Notes under the pieces: model-generated
Told to the model about the DNA's origin: nothing
The model's input: the letters and a program-made list of their open reading frames with translations, nothing else
Database searches by the model: none
Program-made: the position numbers and the translations under genes
DNA from: CAZSDU01 sp963662525
Lineage (GTDB): Bacteria; Bacteroidota; Bacteroidia; Bacteroidales; FEN-979
DNA: 64,000 nt
Direction: 5' to 3'
NCBI GenBank assembly: GCA_963662525.1
Contig: OY759717.1
Location: 3,410,001 to 3,474,000, forward strand
Shown here: piece after piece, positions 44,943-54,235 of the stretch
Position numbering within the stretch: the stretch's first letter is position 1
Layout of the letters: every line of letters begins with the position of its first letter

Positions 44943-45350
44943 ATGAAAAGGGTTTTGCAATATTCAGTAGCAATAGTCTTGGCAGCGTTTGGGCTACTTA
45001 CTTTATATTTAAGCAGTTCTGTAATATTTGATTTATTTGATGTTAGAACAAAGGAAGGCCATTATATCTTATTTGTGGTATGGGCAAATTTCGTCAGTAG
45101 TTTACTATATCTTCTTGCAGCCTGGGGATTCTTTAAAAGCAAACAATGGACTGCCTTGCCTTTAGGTATTTCAGCAATATTTCTCAGCGCTGCCTTTTTA
45201 GGATTACTTTTTTACATCAATGCTGGTGGTATTTACGAAGTAAAAACAATTGGCGCAATGATATTCAGAATAACGCTAACCCTGGTCTTTACCATACTTG
45301 CGTATTTCAGTAGAAGTAATTCTGAAAGAAGTGGACCAATGATGGTTTAA
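44943..45350 (+). CDS. Small four-helix membrane protein of unknown function
   Basis: 135 residues with four predicted membrane helices (about 7-30, 38-60, 72-95, 105-125). No family recognised. It is 2 bases after the TetR stop, so cotranscribed. A place between regulator and efflux genes suggests an accessory membrane protein, but this is inference. Confidence 0.6.
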   Translation: MKRVLQYSVAIVLAAFGLLTLYLSSSVIFDLFDVRTKEGHYILFVVWANFVSSLLYLLAAWGFFKSKQWTALPLGISAIFLSAAFLGLLFYINAGGIYEVKTIGAMIFRITLTLVFTILAYFSRSNSERSGPMMV

Positions 45351-45380
45351 AAGGAAGTTTGATTTTTTTTCATTATTAAT

Positions 45381-45400
45381 GTTAGTGAATGCTTACTATC
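45381..45400. promoter_or_regulatory. Imperfect palindrome before the second TetR gene
   Basis: GTTAGTGAATGCTTACTATC is an inverted repeat with AGTGAAT...TTACT-like halves. Half-site AGTGAAT is shared with the operator at 44294-44305 (GTGAAT). It overlaps an ATG at 45389, which therefore is less likely the true start than the ATG at 45410. Confidence 0.45.
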
Positions 45401-45409
45401 AAAAGAATT

Positions 45410-45961
45410 ATGGACTTGAAAAACACAGATATGGTTGAAGCAGCTGGCAGGATCATTAACCGATCTGGAACAGATGCTTTATCAATTGAAGAATTGTCTC
45501 TCGAGATGGGGGTAGACCAATATCAACTTTCACCTTATTTCAAGAAAAATGACGACATCCTCATTATGGTTTTACAAAGCCTGGAAAAGGATATCAAACA
45601 GTTGGTTTCAGATTCCATGTTATTGAATGACGCATCTGAAAAGGAACTTGAAAACCTGTTTGGAACACTGAATAACTTATTCGGCCAGAAACCTTTTTAC
45701 TTATCCATTATTTTTTCCACAGAGTTACCGGAAAGGATTCCCGCAATTCAGGAAATTATGTTGAGAATAAAATCAATCGCGAAAATGTACCTTATCCAAG
45801 TCATCAATCACGGGAAGAACGAAAAGGTGCATAAAACAAAACAAACAACCATGTCATTGGCAACTAACATTATAGACAGCTTTCGCCTGTTCATGAACGA
45901 ACAGCGGGTTATTGACAAAATGGTTCGGGACATTGAGATATTAAAGAATACAAAAGACTAG
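45410..45961 (+). CDS. TetR-family transcriptional regulator
   Basis: 183 residues from the ATG at 45410 (MDLKNTDMVEAAGRII); the ATG at 45389 would add seven residues but lies within the palindrome. The helix-turn-helix is at about 15-45 (LSIEELSLEMGVDQYQLSPYF), somewhat atypical at the recognition helix. It lies 42 bases before tolC-like gene and is probably the local regulator of the efflux genes. Confidence 0.8.
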   Translation: MDLKNTDMVEAAGRIINRSGTDALSIEELSLEMGVDQYQLSPYFKKNDDILIMVLQSLEKDIKQLVSDSMLLNDASEKELENLFGTLNNLFGQKPFYLSIIFSTELPERIPAIQEIMLRIKSIAKMYLIQVINHGKNEKVHKTKQTTMSLATNIIDSFRLFMNEQRVIDKMVRDIEILKNTKD

Positions 45962-46002
45962 CAGTATGATAACACGAATTTAATAAAAAAATTTAACCTA
46001 TT

Positions 46003-47331
46003 ATGTTGGTAAATATTCACAAACAAAAAATAATTCTACTGTTGTTCCTTACAGTAGTGGCAGTTAGGCCGGCACAAAGCCAGGTATGGACCTTGCAACA
46101 GTGCATTGATACCGCCCTGGTAAACAATAAGAATTTGCAAATAAGCCGGAATTCAATGGAGGTTGGTGAACAGAAGCACCAGGAGGCCCGGGCAAACCTG
46201 ATTCCCAAAATAAATGTCAATGCCGACTACCGCTACTACGCCAACCTTCCTTACCAGTTTATGCCCTTATCGGCATTCGGAGGGCCCGATGGGCAGTTTA
46301 AGGAGGTGCAATTTGGTGTTCCGCATAACATCAATGCCAATTTGCAACTGACGTTATCGGTATATAACCCAATGGTTTATGGCGCCATACAGACAACAAG
46401 GATCGGATCGGAAATCAGCGGATTGCAGGTTCAGAAAACAACTGAACAGGTCTTTTTTGAAATATCCAACTTGTACTATAATGCACAGATTTTGAATAGT
46501 CAGCGTGCATTCATCGACAGCAATCTTACAAATAATCGAAAATTGCTGACGAATCTGCAATTGTTGAAAGAACAATTGCTTGCAAGAGGCACTGATGTAA
46601 GCAAGGTGCAGTTGCAGATTTACCAGCTGACCAATCAGGGTGAAATAATAGCTAACAAATACGACCAGGTGCTCAATGCCTTGAAATTCACCATGGGTAT
46701 CTCCGGGGAACGACCCATTCACATTGAACCTCTCTCAATATATTATCCTGAAAACAAAGAATATAGAAACGCTTCAACAATTGACATCCGTATTTCAAAA
46801 ACACAATCGAGGTTGTTGGTCAGTGAACTCAGGACGTTGAAAAATTCACGGTTACCCTCTCTGTCGCTATATGGCACTTATGGAACCGCCGGCTATGGAT
46901 ATGACAAACAACCAAATGAGTTTTTAAAATTTTATCCCATCGGATATGCAGGCCTTCAGCTAACCTATCCCTTGTTTAATGGAACGATCACCCAGCGGAA
47001 AATAAATCAGAAGAAACTTGAAGTTAAGAACAGTGAACTCCAGCAGAGCTTAATAAAGGAACAAACCAATATGCAGATTGATAATGCCCGGCAGCAAAGG
47101 ATGGTAGCACAACATTCACTGGAAACCACCCTCTCACAAATAGCGCTGGGTCAATCTGTTTACGGGCAAACAATTTTGCAACAAGCACAAGGCACGGCAG
47201 GTCTGCCGGATGTTCTGCTGGCTGACAATGCCTTGCGCGAAGCCCAGCAAAATTATCTGACTGCGGTAGTTGAGTATCTGAAGGCAGATCTGGAATTAAA
47301 GAAATTAACAGGCAACATTTTAAATAAATAA
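46003..47331 (+). CDS. TolC-family outer membrane efflux protein
   Basis: 442 residues. Signal peptide about 1-26 ending in RPAQSQ. Two outer membrane factor repeats with long coiled-coil helices and the WTLQQCIDTALVNNKNLQIS start common in Bacteroidota. It forms the outer-membrane duct for the RND pump encoded by the next two genes. Followed after 3 bases by the adaptor gene. Confidence 0.88.
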   Translation: MLVNIHKQKIILLLFLTVVAVRPAQSQVWTLQQCIDTALVNNKNLQISRNSMEVGEQKHQEARANLIPKINVNADYRYYANLPYQFMPLSAFGGPDGQFKEVQFGVPHNINANLQLTLSVYNPMVYGAIQTTRIGSEISGLQVQKTTEQVFFEISNLYYNAQILNSQRAFIDSNLTNNRKLLTNLQLLKEQLLARGTDVSKVQLQIYQLTNQGEIIANKYDQVLNALKFTMGISGERPIHIEPLSIYYPENKEYRNASTIDIRISKTQSRLLVSELRTLKNSRLPSLSLYGTYGTAGYGYDKQPNEFLKFYPIGYAGLQLTYPLFNGTITQRKINQKKLEVKNSELQQSLIKEQTNMQIDNARQQRMVAQHSLETTLSQIALGQSVYGQTILQQAQGTAGLPDVLLADNALREAQQNYLTAVVEYLKADLELKKLTGNILNK

Positions 47332-47334
47332 GCA

Positions 47335-48384
47335 ATGAAAAAAGCACTTTATATCATCATACCAGTCATGCTGTTGGCCCTCGTCGTCATTCGTTTAATG
47401 ACCAATAAAGAAACAGCCCGCAAACAAGTTTATACCTATAACAAAGAGGAAGCCGTCAATGTACAGGCCGACACCTTGCATTTGGAGGAATTTGATGTTG
47501 ATTATTCGTTTTCCGGCACTTTTGAACCAAACAAGGAAACAAAACTCAGCGCTGAAATCCAGGGCAAAATTAATGCAGTGCTTGTGGATGCAGGAAGCAA
47601 CGTTAGGAAAGGGCAGCCCTTATTGCAACTGGATAATTCATTGCTAAAGCTGCAACTTCAGTCAGTCGAAGTTCAAATTGAAGGCCTGGAGGCTGATGTG
47701 AAGCGCTATACGATCCTCACAAAGGCTGATGCCGTTCAGGGGGTGCTCCTTGAGAAAGCTGAACTTGGTCTGAAATCTGCCCGGGTTCAAAAAAGCACTT
47801 TGATGGAGCAAATCAGTAAAACGACCATCACCGCGCCATTTGATGGGATCGTGACGGCAAAACTGACCGAGGTTGGGGCATTTGCAGCCCCGGGTATCCC
47901 GCTACTTCAGATTACAGACATCGCTCAACTGAAATTTACGATAACGGTTCCCGAAGCGGATCTACACCTGTTCAATACCAATACCACGTATAATGTTGTG
48001 GCGGATGCTTTTCCTGAGGTCGTTCTTTCGGGAAAGGCAACCCTGATCGGAAGCAGGGCAAATGTTGCCAACAGTTTCCCGGTGCAGTTCGCCATTAAAA
48101 ACACACCGGAATTAACAATCAAGGCCGGTATGTTTGGCAGCATGATTTTAGCAGAAACGAAAGGTGGTAAACGCATGATCATTGCGGCTTCTGCTATTGT
48201 CGGGTCATCTGTTCACCCGCAGCTTTACCTGGTTGAAAACGGGAAAGCCATACTTAAAAATATTTCCGTCTCATCCCGAACAAAAAACAAAGTTGTGGTG
48301 AGCACCGGATTATCAGAAGGCGACGTAATGATCACCGGAGGGTTCATCAACCTTTTTGACGGTGCCAATGTTAACGTTAAATAA
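47335..48384 (+). CDS. RND efflux periplasmic adaptor (HlyD/AcrA-like)
   Basis: 349 residues. One N-terminal membrane helix (about 4-22) rather than a clear lipobox, then lipoyl-like halves with AEIQGKINAVLVDAGSNVRKGQPLL (about 78-101), an alpha hairpin and beta-barrel domain with ITAPFDGIVTAKLTEVG. It bridges the AcrB-type pump and the TolC-like duct. Spaced 11 bases from the pump gene. Confidence 0.9.
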   Translation: MKKALYIIIPVMLLALVVIRLMTNKETARKQVYTYNKEEAVNVQADTLHLEEFDVDYSFSGTFEPNKETKLSAEIQGKINAVLVDAGSNVRKGQPLLQLDNSLLKLQLQSVEVQIEGLEADVKRYTILTKADAVQGVLLEKAELGLKSARVQKSTLMEQISKTTITAPFDGIVTAKLTEVGAFAAPGIPLLQITDIAQLKFTITVPEADLHLFNTNTTYNVVADAFPEVVLSGKATLIGSRANVANSFPVQFAIKNTPELTIKAGMFGSMILAETKGGKRMIIAASAIVGSSVHPQLYLVENGKAILKNISVSSRTKNKVVVSTGLSEGDVMITGGFINLFDGANVNVK

Positions 48385-48395
48385 ATCAGTGAGCC

Positions 48396-51300
48396 ATGAA
48401 TATCACACAAATATCAATCAACCGTCCTTCGCTGATCATTGTACTTTTCAGTGTACTGACCCTGGCCGGATTTATCGGTTATAAGAATTTGAGCTACGAG
48501 CTGATGCCCGATTTTAATCAGCCGGTTGTCGTAATTAAAACCATGTATCCTGGGGCGGAACCCCCGGAAGTTGAAACTTCAGTTTCGCGCAAAATTGAAG
48601 ATGCACTCTCCAACCTCGAAGGAGTGGACTATCTGGTAACCAAGTCACTGCCCAATGCATCCATCATTATCGTTAACCTGAAGTACGGTACGGACCTGGG
48701 TAAAACCATGCAGGATGCCCAGCGCTACATCGATAACATCCGCAAAGATCTGCCCTCGGATATCCAGAGTCCCGTCATGAGCAAAGTCTCCCCCAATGAT
48801 TTACCGGTTATGTCGGTGAGCGCTGCCAGTAATTTGCAGGGACCAGAATTTTATCAAAAAATGAAAGATGAATTCCTTCCGCAGATTCAGCAATTAAAGG
48901 GGGTGGCAGAAATCACCCTTTTGGGAGGTGAAGAGCGGGAGATTGAGGTAAAGGTCAACCAGGAAAAATTAAAATTATATAAAATCTCCCTTTCCCAGGT
49001 CACTGACGCCATTAACCGTTCTGGACTGGATTTACCTGCCGGGAAAGTTCAAACGACCACCGAAAATAATTCTGTCAGGTTAACCGGCAAATTCGCCACC
49101 ATCGATGACATTAAAAATGTGCAGGTGGCAATGCCCGTTCCGGGAAGTCCTGTTTATGTGAAAGATGTAGCAACCGTTACGGATGGAATCAAGGAAATCA
49201 CCTCCATCAGCCGGTATAATGGAAAGAACGGGATCGGGTTGCTCATTAAAAAACAAGGCGATGCCAATGCAGTGGACGTTTCAAAGCTGGTCCGGGAAAA
49301 GTTCACATCCATTGAAAAACAATATACCAATGCCGGAGTACAATTTGTGATTGCCGATGACAGCACAGATAAAACGATCGCGGCGGTCGACTCAGTTGTT
49401 TTTGATCTGTTTCTGGCGGTGATCCTGGTGTCACTGGTCATGCTGTTGTTTTTGAGAAGCTTCAGGAATTCTCTGATTGTTATGATTGCAATTCCAACCT
49501 CCCTGGTTACTGCTTTTGCCGTGATGTGGATTTTGGGTTATACGCTCAATCTGATGACGCTACTGGCCATGTCCCTGATCATAGGCATCCTGGTCGATGA
49601 TGCCACGGTGGTACTGGAGAACATCCAGCGTCACCTGGATATGAAAAAGGAAAAACGTGCCGCTGCTTTGGACGGCCGGATGGAAATCGGATTTTCTGCA
49701 TTATCCATCACCCTGGTAGATGTTGTCGTGTTCCTGCCCATTTTGTTCCTGCAGGTGTTTGTGGCCGACATGCTCAAACAATTTTCAATTGTGGTGGTCA
49801 CTTCAACACTCACCAGCTTACTGGTTGGCTTTACCCTGACACCCTGGATGGCTTCCAGAATTGGTAAATCCGAGGACTTAAAACCCACCAACTTTTTCAA
49901 TCGTTTTTTGCTTTGGTTTGAATCCAATCTTCAGAATTTCATCTCATGGTATGGTAAACAACTGGCATGGGTACTCTCGCATAAGCTCATCTTCGCAGGA
50001 ATTGTGCTTTTACTGTTTGCATTTACCGGCGTGATGTTCAAACAAGGCATCATTGGCAAGGAACTCATCGCAACCGGCGATCAGGGTAAATTCCGGCTGA
50101 ACCTGGAATTTGACAAATCAACCTCTGTTCAGCAAAACAACATCCTGTCGCGGCAAATTGAAGACTTCATGCTGCAGCAACCTGAAGTGGCGACTGTATT
50201 CAGTAACATCGGCGGGCCAGGTACCGGTATTGGCAGTTTGGGCGTTGGTGCATCCAACAAAACAGAATTTACCATCCAGTTAAAACCTGCAAGCGAACGA
50301 AACAACCGCCCAACGGAAGAGTTCATGAAACAGTCGCGTGCAGCGCTTCAAAAGCAATTCCCGGGGATCAACTACTCCATGGCCGCACTGGGGTTGATTC
50401 CACGTACAGCCCCTATAGAATTGACCGTGAGTGGAAGTGATCCCGCCCTGGTCATGAAAACCGGCGCTGCATTAAAATCCGTAGTTGAAAAAATCCCCGG
50501 AGCCGATAATGTCCGTTTATCTGTAGAGGAAGGAAGTCCGGAATATAAAATCATTCCTGACAAAGATAAACTGCAACGCTTTGGATTAACGACGGCCTAT
50601 GTGGGAATGAACATCAGAAGCGCCTTTACAGGCAACGACGATGCGACGTTAACCGAAAACGGGACGGAATATCCTGTAAGAATCCGGCTGGATGATTTCA
50701 ACCGTGAAAATTTTGAAGACGTCAACATGCTTACCATTGTGAACCCGATGGGCATACCCATTGAGGTAAAGCAATTTGCAGCAGTAGTGCAGGACAACTC
50801 CCCATCTTTACTGGAAAGAAAAGACCGGCAACCGGCAGTAACACTCACTGCGGAAGCTTTGGGCCGGCCATCGGGAACCGTGGCCGATGATGTGGTGGCC
50901 TACCTTAAAAAGAATCCTCTGCCTGCAGGCGTTGAGATGACATGGGGAAGCGACATTAAAAGACAGAATGATAGCTTCGGGGCACTGGGATCGGTATTGA
51001 TGATTTCGTTTCTGCTTATCTATTTGATCCTTGTGGCTCTGTACGATAGTTTCATCTACCCGTTTGTTGTGTTGTTTTCCATCCCGGTGGCTGTAATCGG
51101 GGCTTTTCTCGCATTGAACCTGACCATGAGCAACCTGAGCCTGTTTTCACTGCTCGGGCTGATCATGCTGATGGGGCTGGTGGCAAAAAATGCCATCCTG
51201 ATCGTGGACTTTACCAACCAGTTGAAAGCGCAGGGTAAAAGTGTCAGAGAAGCATTGATCATGGCCGGCAAGGAGCGTATGCGGCCCATTTTAATGACCA

Positions 51301-51491
51301 CCCTTTCGATGGTGATCGGGATGTTGCCGATCGCGCTTGCAAAAGGAACTGCCAGTGAATGGAAAAACGGACTGGCCTGGGTCATCATCGGAGGATTACT
51401 TTCTTCACTAATCCTGACGGTTTACCTGGTTCCGGTGGTGTATTATGCCGTTGACAGTTTGAAAGAAAAATTAACCAAAAAGACAAAATAA
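48396..51491 (+). CDS. AcrB-type RND efflux pump
   Basis: 1031 residues, normal for HAE1-type pumps. Twelve membrane helices with a large periplasmic loop in each half. The conserved acidic pair is visible in GILVDDATVVLENI of helix 4, and the second half has the GLVAKNAILIVDF region. It uses the proton gradient to export drugs or lipophilic molecules together with the preceding adaptor and TolC-like protein. Substrate unknown. Confidence 0.92.
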   Translation: MNITQISINRPSLIIVLFSVLTLAGFIGYKNLSYELMPDFNQPVVVIKTMYPGAEPPEVETSVSRKIEDALSNLEGVDYLVTKSLPNASIIIVNLKYGTDLGKTMQDAQRYIDNIRKDLPSDIQSPVMSKVSPNDLPVMSVSAASNLQGPEFYQKMKDEFLPQIQQLKGVAEITLLGGEEREIEVKVNQEKLKLYKISLSQVTDAINRSGLDLPAGKVQTTTENNSVRLTGKFATIDDIKNVQVAMPVPGSPVYVKDVATVTDGIKEITSISRYNGKNGIGLLIKKQGDANAVDVSKLVREKFTSIEKQYTNAGVQFVIADDSTDKTIAAVDSVVFDLFLAVILVSLVMLLFLRSFRNSLIVMIAIPTSLVTAFAVMWILGYTLNLMTLLAMSLIIGILVDDATVVLENIQRHLDMKKEKRAAALDGRMEIGFSALSITLVDVVVFLPILFLQVFVADMLKQFSIVVVTSTLTSLLVGFTLTPWMASRIGKSEDLKPTNFFNRFLLWFESNLQNFISWYGKQLAWVLSHKLIFAGIVLLLFAFTGVMFKQGIIGKELIATGDQGKFRLNLEFDKSTSVQQNNILSRQIEDFMLQQPEVATVFSNIGGPGTGIGSLGVGASNKTEFTIQLKPASERNNRPTEEFMKQSRAALQKQFPGINYSMAALGLIPRTAPIELTVSGSDPALVMKTGAALKSVVEKIPGADNVRLSVEEGSPEYKIIPDKDKLQRFGLTTAYVGMNIRSAFTGNDDATLTENGTEYPVRIRLDDFNRENFEDVNMLTIVNPMGIPIEVKQFAAVVQDNSPSLLERKDRQPAVTLTAEALGRPSGTVADDVVAYLKKNPLPAGVEMTWGSDIKRQNDSFGALGSVLMISFLLIYLILVALYDSFIYPFVVLFSIPVAVIGAFLALNLTMSNLSLFSLLGLIMLMGLVAKNAILIVDFTNQLKAQGKSVREALIMAGKERMRPILMTTLSMVIGMLPIALAKGTASEWKNGLAWVIIGGLLSSLILTVYLVPVVYYAVDSLKEKLTKKTK

Positions 51492-51492
51492 A

Positions 51493-51942
51493 ATGAGAAA
51501 TTTCCATAAAATCCTGCTGGGTTGTTTGGCGGTCTGCATGTTTACTGCCTTTAACAATAACCATGAATCAGCATTTTCTCTGAAGGTAGAAGTAAAAGGA
51601 TTGCAAAATTCTAAAGGAAGCGTTCAATATGCTTTATACAATACACCGGGATCCATTCCTGATGAAACGTTTAAAAAGTCCTTCCGGATACTCACAGGAA
51701 CGATCACCAAAGGATCTTCCCAGGTCACTTTTAAAAATCTTCCTCCTGGCATTTATGCCGTGAATATCCTGCATGATGAAAACAACAACGGTAAAATTGA
51801 TAAAGGGTTGATTCTTCCAAAAGAAGGCATCGGGTTTTCAAATTATCAATCCATTGGTATGAGAAACAGACCCGATTTTTCAAAGGCTGGTTTTGAAATA
51901 AAGGCAGATACATCAATTAGCGTGAAAGTGATTTACATGTAA
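51493..51942 (+). CDS. DUF2141-type secreted protein
   Basis: 149 residues, starting 1 base after the pump stop. Signal peptide about 1-28. The mature part has KGSVQYALYNTPGS and ILHDENNNGKIDKGLILPKEG, typical of DUF2141 proteins of Bacteroidota; function unknown. Probably cotranscribed with the efflux genes. An intergenic 100 bases separates it from the inositol synthase gene. Confidence 0.75.
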   Translation: MRNFHKILLGCLAVCMFTAFNNNHESAFSLKVEVKGLQNSKGSVQYALYNTPGSIPDETFKKSFRILTGTITKGSSQVTFKNLPPGIYAVNILHDENNNGKIDKGLILPKEGIGFSNYQSIGMRNRPDFSKAGFEIKADTSISVKVIYM

Positions 51943-52042
51943 TTATTTAATTGTCTAAGGGTAAGCAAGACAGGGTTATTGAAATATGAAACTGATAAGG
52001 AAAAATATAAGGATGTTCGAATTATTGTAAAAAAGGAAAATC

Positions 52043-53353
52043 ATGAAAAACAAAGTGAAAAAGTGTGAGGGAAAGCTTGGCATTTTATTGCCCGGACTGG
52101 GAGCTGTGGCTACCACCATGATCACCGGTGTTTATGCGGTAAGAAAAGGAATCGGATTACCGATTGGTTCTTACACACAGATAGGAAATATCAGGTTGGG
52201 AAAAAGAACCGAAAATCGCAATCCTAAAGTCAGGGATTTTGTCCCACTTGCGAGCCTTGACGACATTGTATTCGGGGGATGGGACATCTTCGAAGACAAT
52301 GCTTATGAAGCGGCCTCGAATGCCGGTGTAATCGACCAGCAACTACTTGATAAGCTGAAACCAGAGCTTTCTGCCATTCTGCCTATGAAAGCTGTTTTTG
52401 ATAAAAAATTCGTTCACAACCTTGATGGGAAAAATGTAAAATCGGCGCTCACCAAGATGGATCTGGCGAATGCATTGATCCTGGACATGGAGGAGTTCAG
52501 GGTGAAGAATGATTGTTCAAGGCTGGTCATGGTTTGGTGTGCATCTACCGAAATTTATCTGGAGGTGAGTGATGTCCATCAATCACTGGAGGCTTTTGAA
52601 GTAGGATTGCGTAGCAACCATCCTCAGATTGCTCCCAGTATGATTTATGCCTATGCTGCCATCAAATCAGGGATTCCATTTGCCAATGGAGCGCCAAACC
52701 TTTCGTGCGATTTTCCGGCCATGGTCGAACTGGCCGGAGACACCAATACCCCAATAGGAGGAAAAGATTTTAAAACAGGCCAGACGCTGATGAAGACCAT
52801 CATTGCACCAGGTCTGAAGGCCAGGAACATCGGCGTAGATGGGTGGTTTTCAACCAATATTCTTGGAAATCGTGATGGCGAAGTGCTGGATGATCCCGAA
52901 AGTTTTAAAACAAAAGAAGTTTCAAAGCTTGGAAGCCTGAGCAATATCTTTGAGCCTGAACTCAACCCTGATCTTTACAGCAATATCTATCACAAGATTC
53001 GAATCAACTATTATCCGCCTCGTGGCGACAATAAAGAGAGTTGGGATAACATCGACATTTTCGGATGGCTGGGTTATAAGATGCAAATCAAGATCAATTT
53101 CCTTTGCCGCGATTCAATTCTGGCAGCGCCGATTGTACTTGATCTCGCGCTCCTGATCGATCTTGCAAAGCGTACCGGGATGTCGGGTATCCAGGAATGG
53201 TTGTCTTTCTTTTTCAAATCTCCACAGTCTGCACCCGGTTTAGTTCCAATACATGATTTATTCAGGCAATTGATGAAGTTGGAAAACACCCTGCGCCATA
53301 TGCAGGGCGAAAGTCTTATCACACACCTTGGGCTCGATTACTATGAAAAGTAG
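52043..53353 (+). CDS. myo-Inositol-3-phosphate synthase
   Basis: 436 residues. NAD-binding segment LLPGLGAVATTMITG and the conserved NGAPNLSCDFPAM and GGKDFKTGQTLMKTI regions fit the bacterial inositol-1-phosphate synthase family. It converts glucose-6-phosphate into inositol-3-phosphate. It starts a gene run that also has a PgpA, a CDP-alcohol phosphotransferase and a PAP2-type enzyme, the Bacteroides inositol-lipid cluster (BT1522-1526-like in B. thetaiotaomicron, from memory). Its end overlaps the PgpA start by 11 bases. Confidence 0.9.
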   Translation: MKNKVKKCEGKLGILLPGLGAVATTMITGVYAVRKGIGLPIGSYTQIGNIRLGKRTENRNPKVRDFVPLASLDDIVFGGWDIFEDNAYEAASNAGVIDQQLLDKLKPELSAILPMKAVFDKKFVHNLDGKNVKSALTKMDLANALILDMEEFRVKNDCSRLVMVWCASTEIYLEVSDVHQSLEAFEVGLRSNHPQIAPSMIYAYAAIKSGIPFANGAPNLSCDFPAMVELAGDTNTPIGGKDFKTGQTLMKTIIAPGLKARNIGVDGWFSTNILGNRDGEVLDDPESFKTKEVSKLGSLSNIFEPELNPDLYSNIYHKIRINYYPPRGDNKESWDNIDIFGWLGYKMQIKINFLCRDSILAAPIVLDLALLIDLAKRTGMSGIQEWLSFFFKSPQSAPGLVPIHDLFRQLMKLENTLRHMQGESLITHLGLDYYEK

Positions 53354-53819
53354 CACGTTGCCAGTATGGAAGCTGATCGTTTCCGGATTTGGTTTGGGGT
53401 TTATTCCTATTGCCCCGGGAACTATGGGCGCCCTCGGCGCCCTGGTTCCCGCAACCCTGATTCTCCGTTACGCACCGAATCCTAATCTGATACTGGGAAG
53501 CCTCGTGCTGGTCTTTACGATCATGGGGATAATTGGCTCAAATAAACTTCAACATCAATGGGGGAAAGATCCATCCCGCATTGTGGTAGATGAAATGGTT
53601 GGGATGTGGATCAGCCTGTTGTGGATTGGAGGGGGATGGATTCCGATGATATCAGCATTTATCCTCTTCAGGTTCTTTGATATCGTAAAACCATTGGGGA
53701 TCCATAAAACAGAACAACTCCCGGGAGGTATAGGGGTTATGGCCGACGATATCCTGGCAGGGATTTATGCAAATCTGCTGCTGCAAATTGCATTCAGAAT
53801 AATTCCGGGTTTGATATGA
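53343..53819 (+). CDS. PgpA-like phosphatidylglycerophosphatase
   Basis: 158 residues from the ATG at 53343 inside the previous gene; a TTG at 53328 is less likely. Four membrane helices; RIVVDEMVGMWISLLW (about 76-91) is the PgpA catalytic region. It removes phosphate from glycerophosphatidyl lipids. In the inositol-lipid cluster it may dephosphorylate phosphatidylinositol phosphate (inference). The TGA overlaps the ATG of the next gene (ATGA). Confidence 0.85.
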   Translation: MKSSTLPVWKLIVSGFGLGFIPIAPGTMGALGALVPATLILRYAPNPNLILGSLVLVFTIMGIIGSNKLQHQWGKDPSRIVVDEMVGMWISLLWIGGGWIPMISAFILFRFFDIVKPLGIHKTEQLPGGIGVMADDILAGIYANLLLQIAFRIIPGLI

Positions 53820-54235
53820 CAAAGCAAACGCTGACCAAATTCCTCAGGGCCCAGATATCCTCACTGATCTCTACAATTGTAGATTTTGGAGTTACGATTT
53901 TTTTGAAGGAAATATTCGGAGTGTGGTACCTGTTCAGCACATCGGTTGGATCAATCCTTGGCGGGATGACAAACTTTTCAATTGGACGACAATGGGTTTT
54001 TAAGGCGGCAGGATGGTCCACGGGATCACAGGCCGTGCGCTATCTGCTTGTATGGGGAGGCAACATTTTCCTGAATATCGGCGGGATGTGGCTATTGACA
54101 AGCATAGGGAATTTTAACTATATGAATTCGAAAATTTTTACCACAGTATTTGTAGGAATCTTTTTCAACTATTTGTTGCAAAACACATATGTTTTCAAAT
54201 TCAATCATGAAAGCCGGAAAACAGCATCTATATAA
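53816..54235 (+). CDS. GtrA-family membrane protein
   Basis: 139 residues with four membrane helices. GtrA proteins are thought to flip polyprenyl-linked sugars, or lipids with sugar heads, across the membrane. TNFSIGRQWVFK and the closing YLLQNTYVFKF are typical. Starts with ATGA overlap after pgpA and overlaps the next gene by 29 bases. It may act in transport of glycolipid or inositol-lipid intermediates (inference). Confidence 0.8.
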   Translation: MTKQTLTKFLRAQISSLISTIVDFGVTIFLKEIFGVWYLFSTSVGSILGGMTNFSIGRQWVFKAAGWSTGSQAVRYLLVWGGNIFLNIGGMWLLTSIGNFNYMNSKIFTTVFVGIFFNYLLQNTYVFKFNHESRKTASI

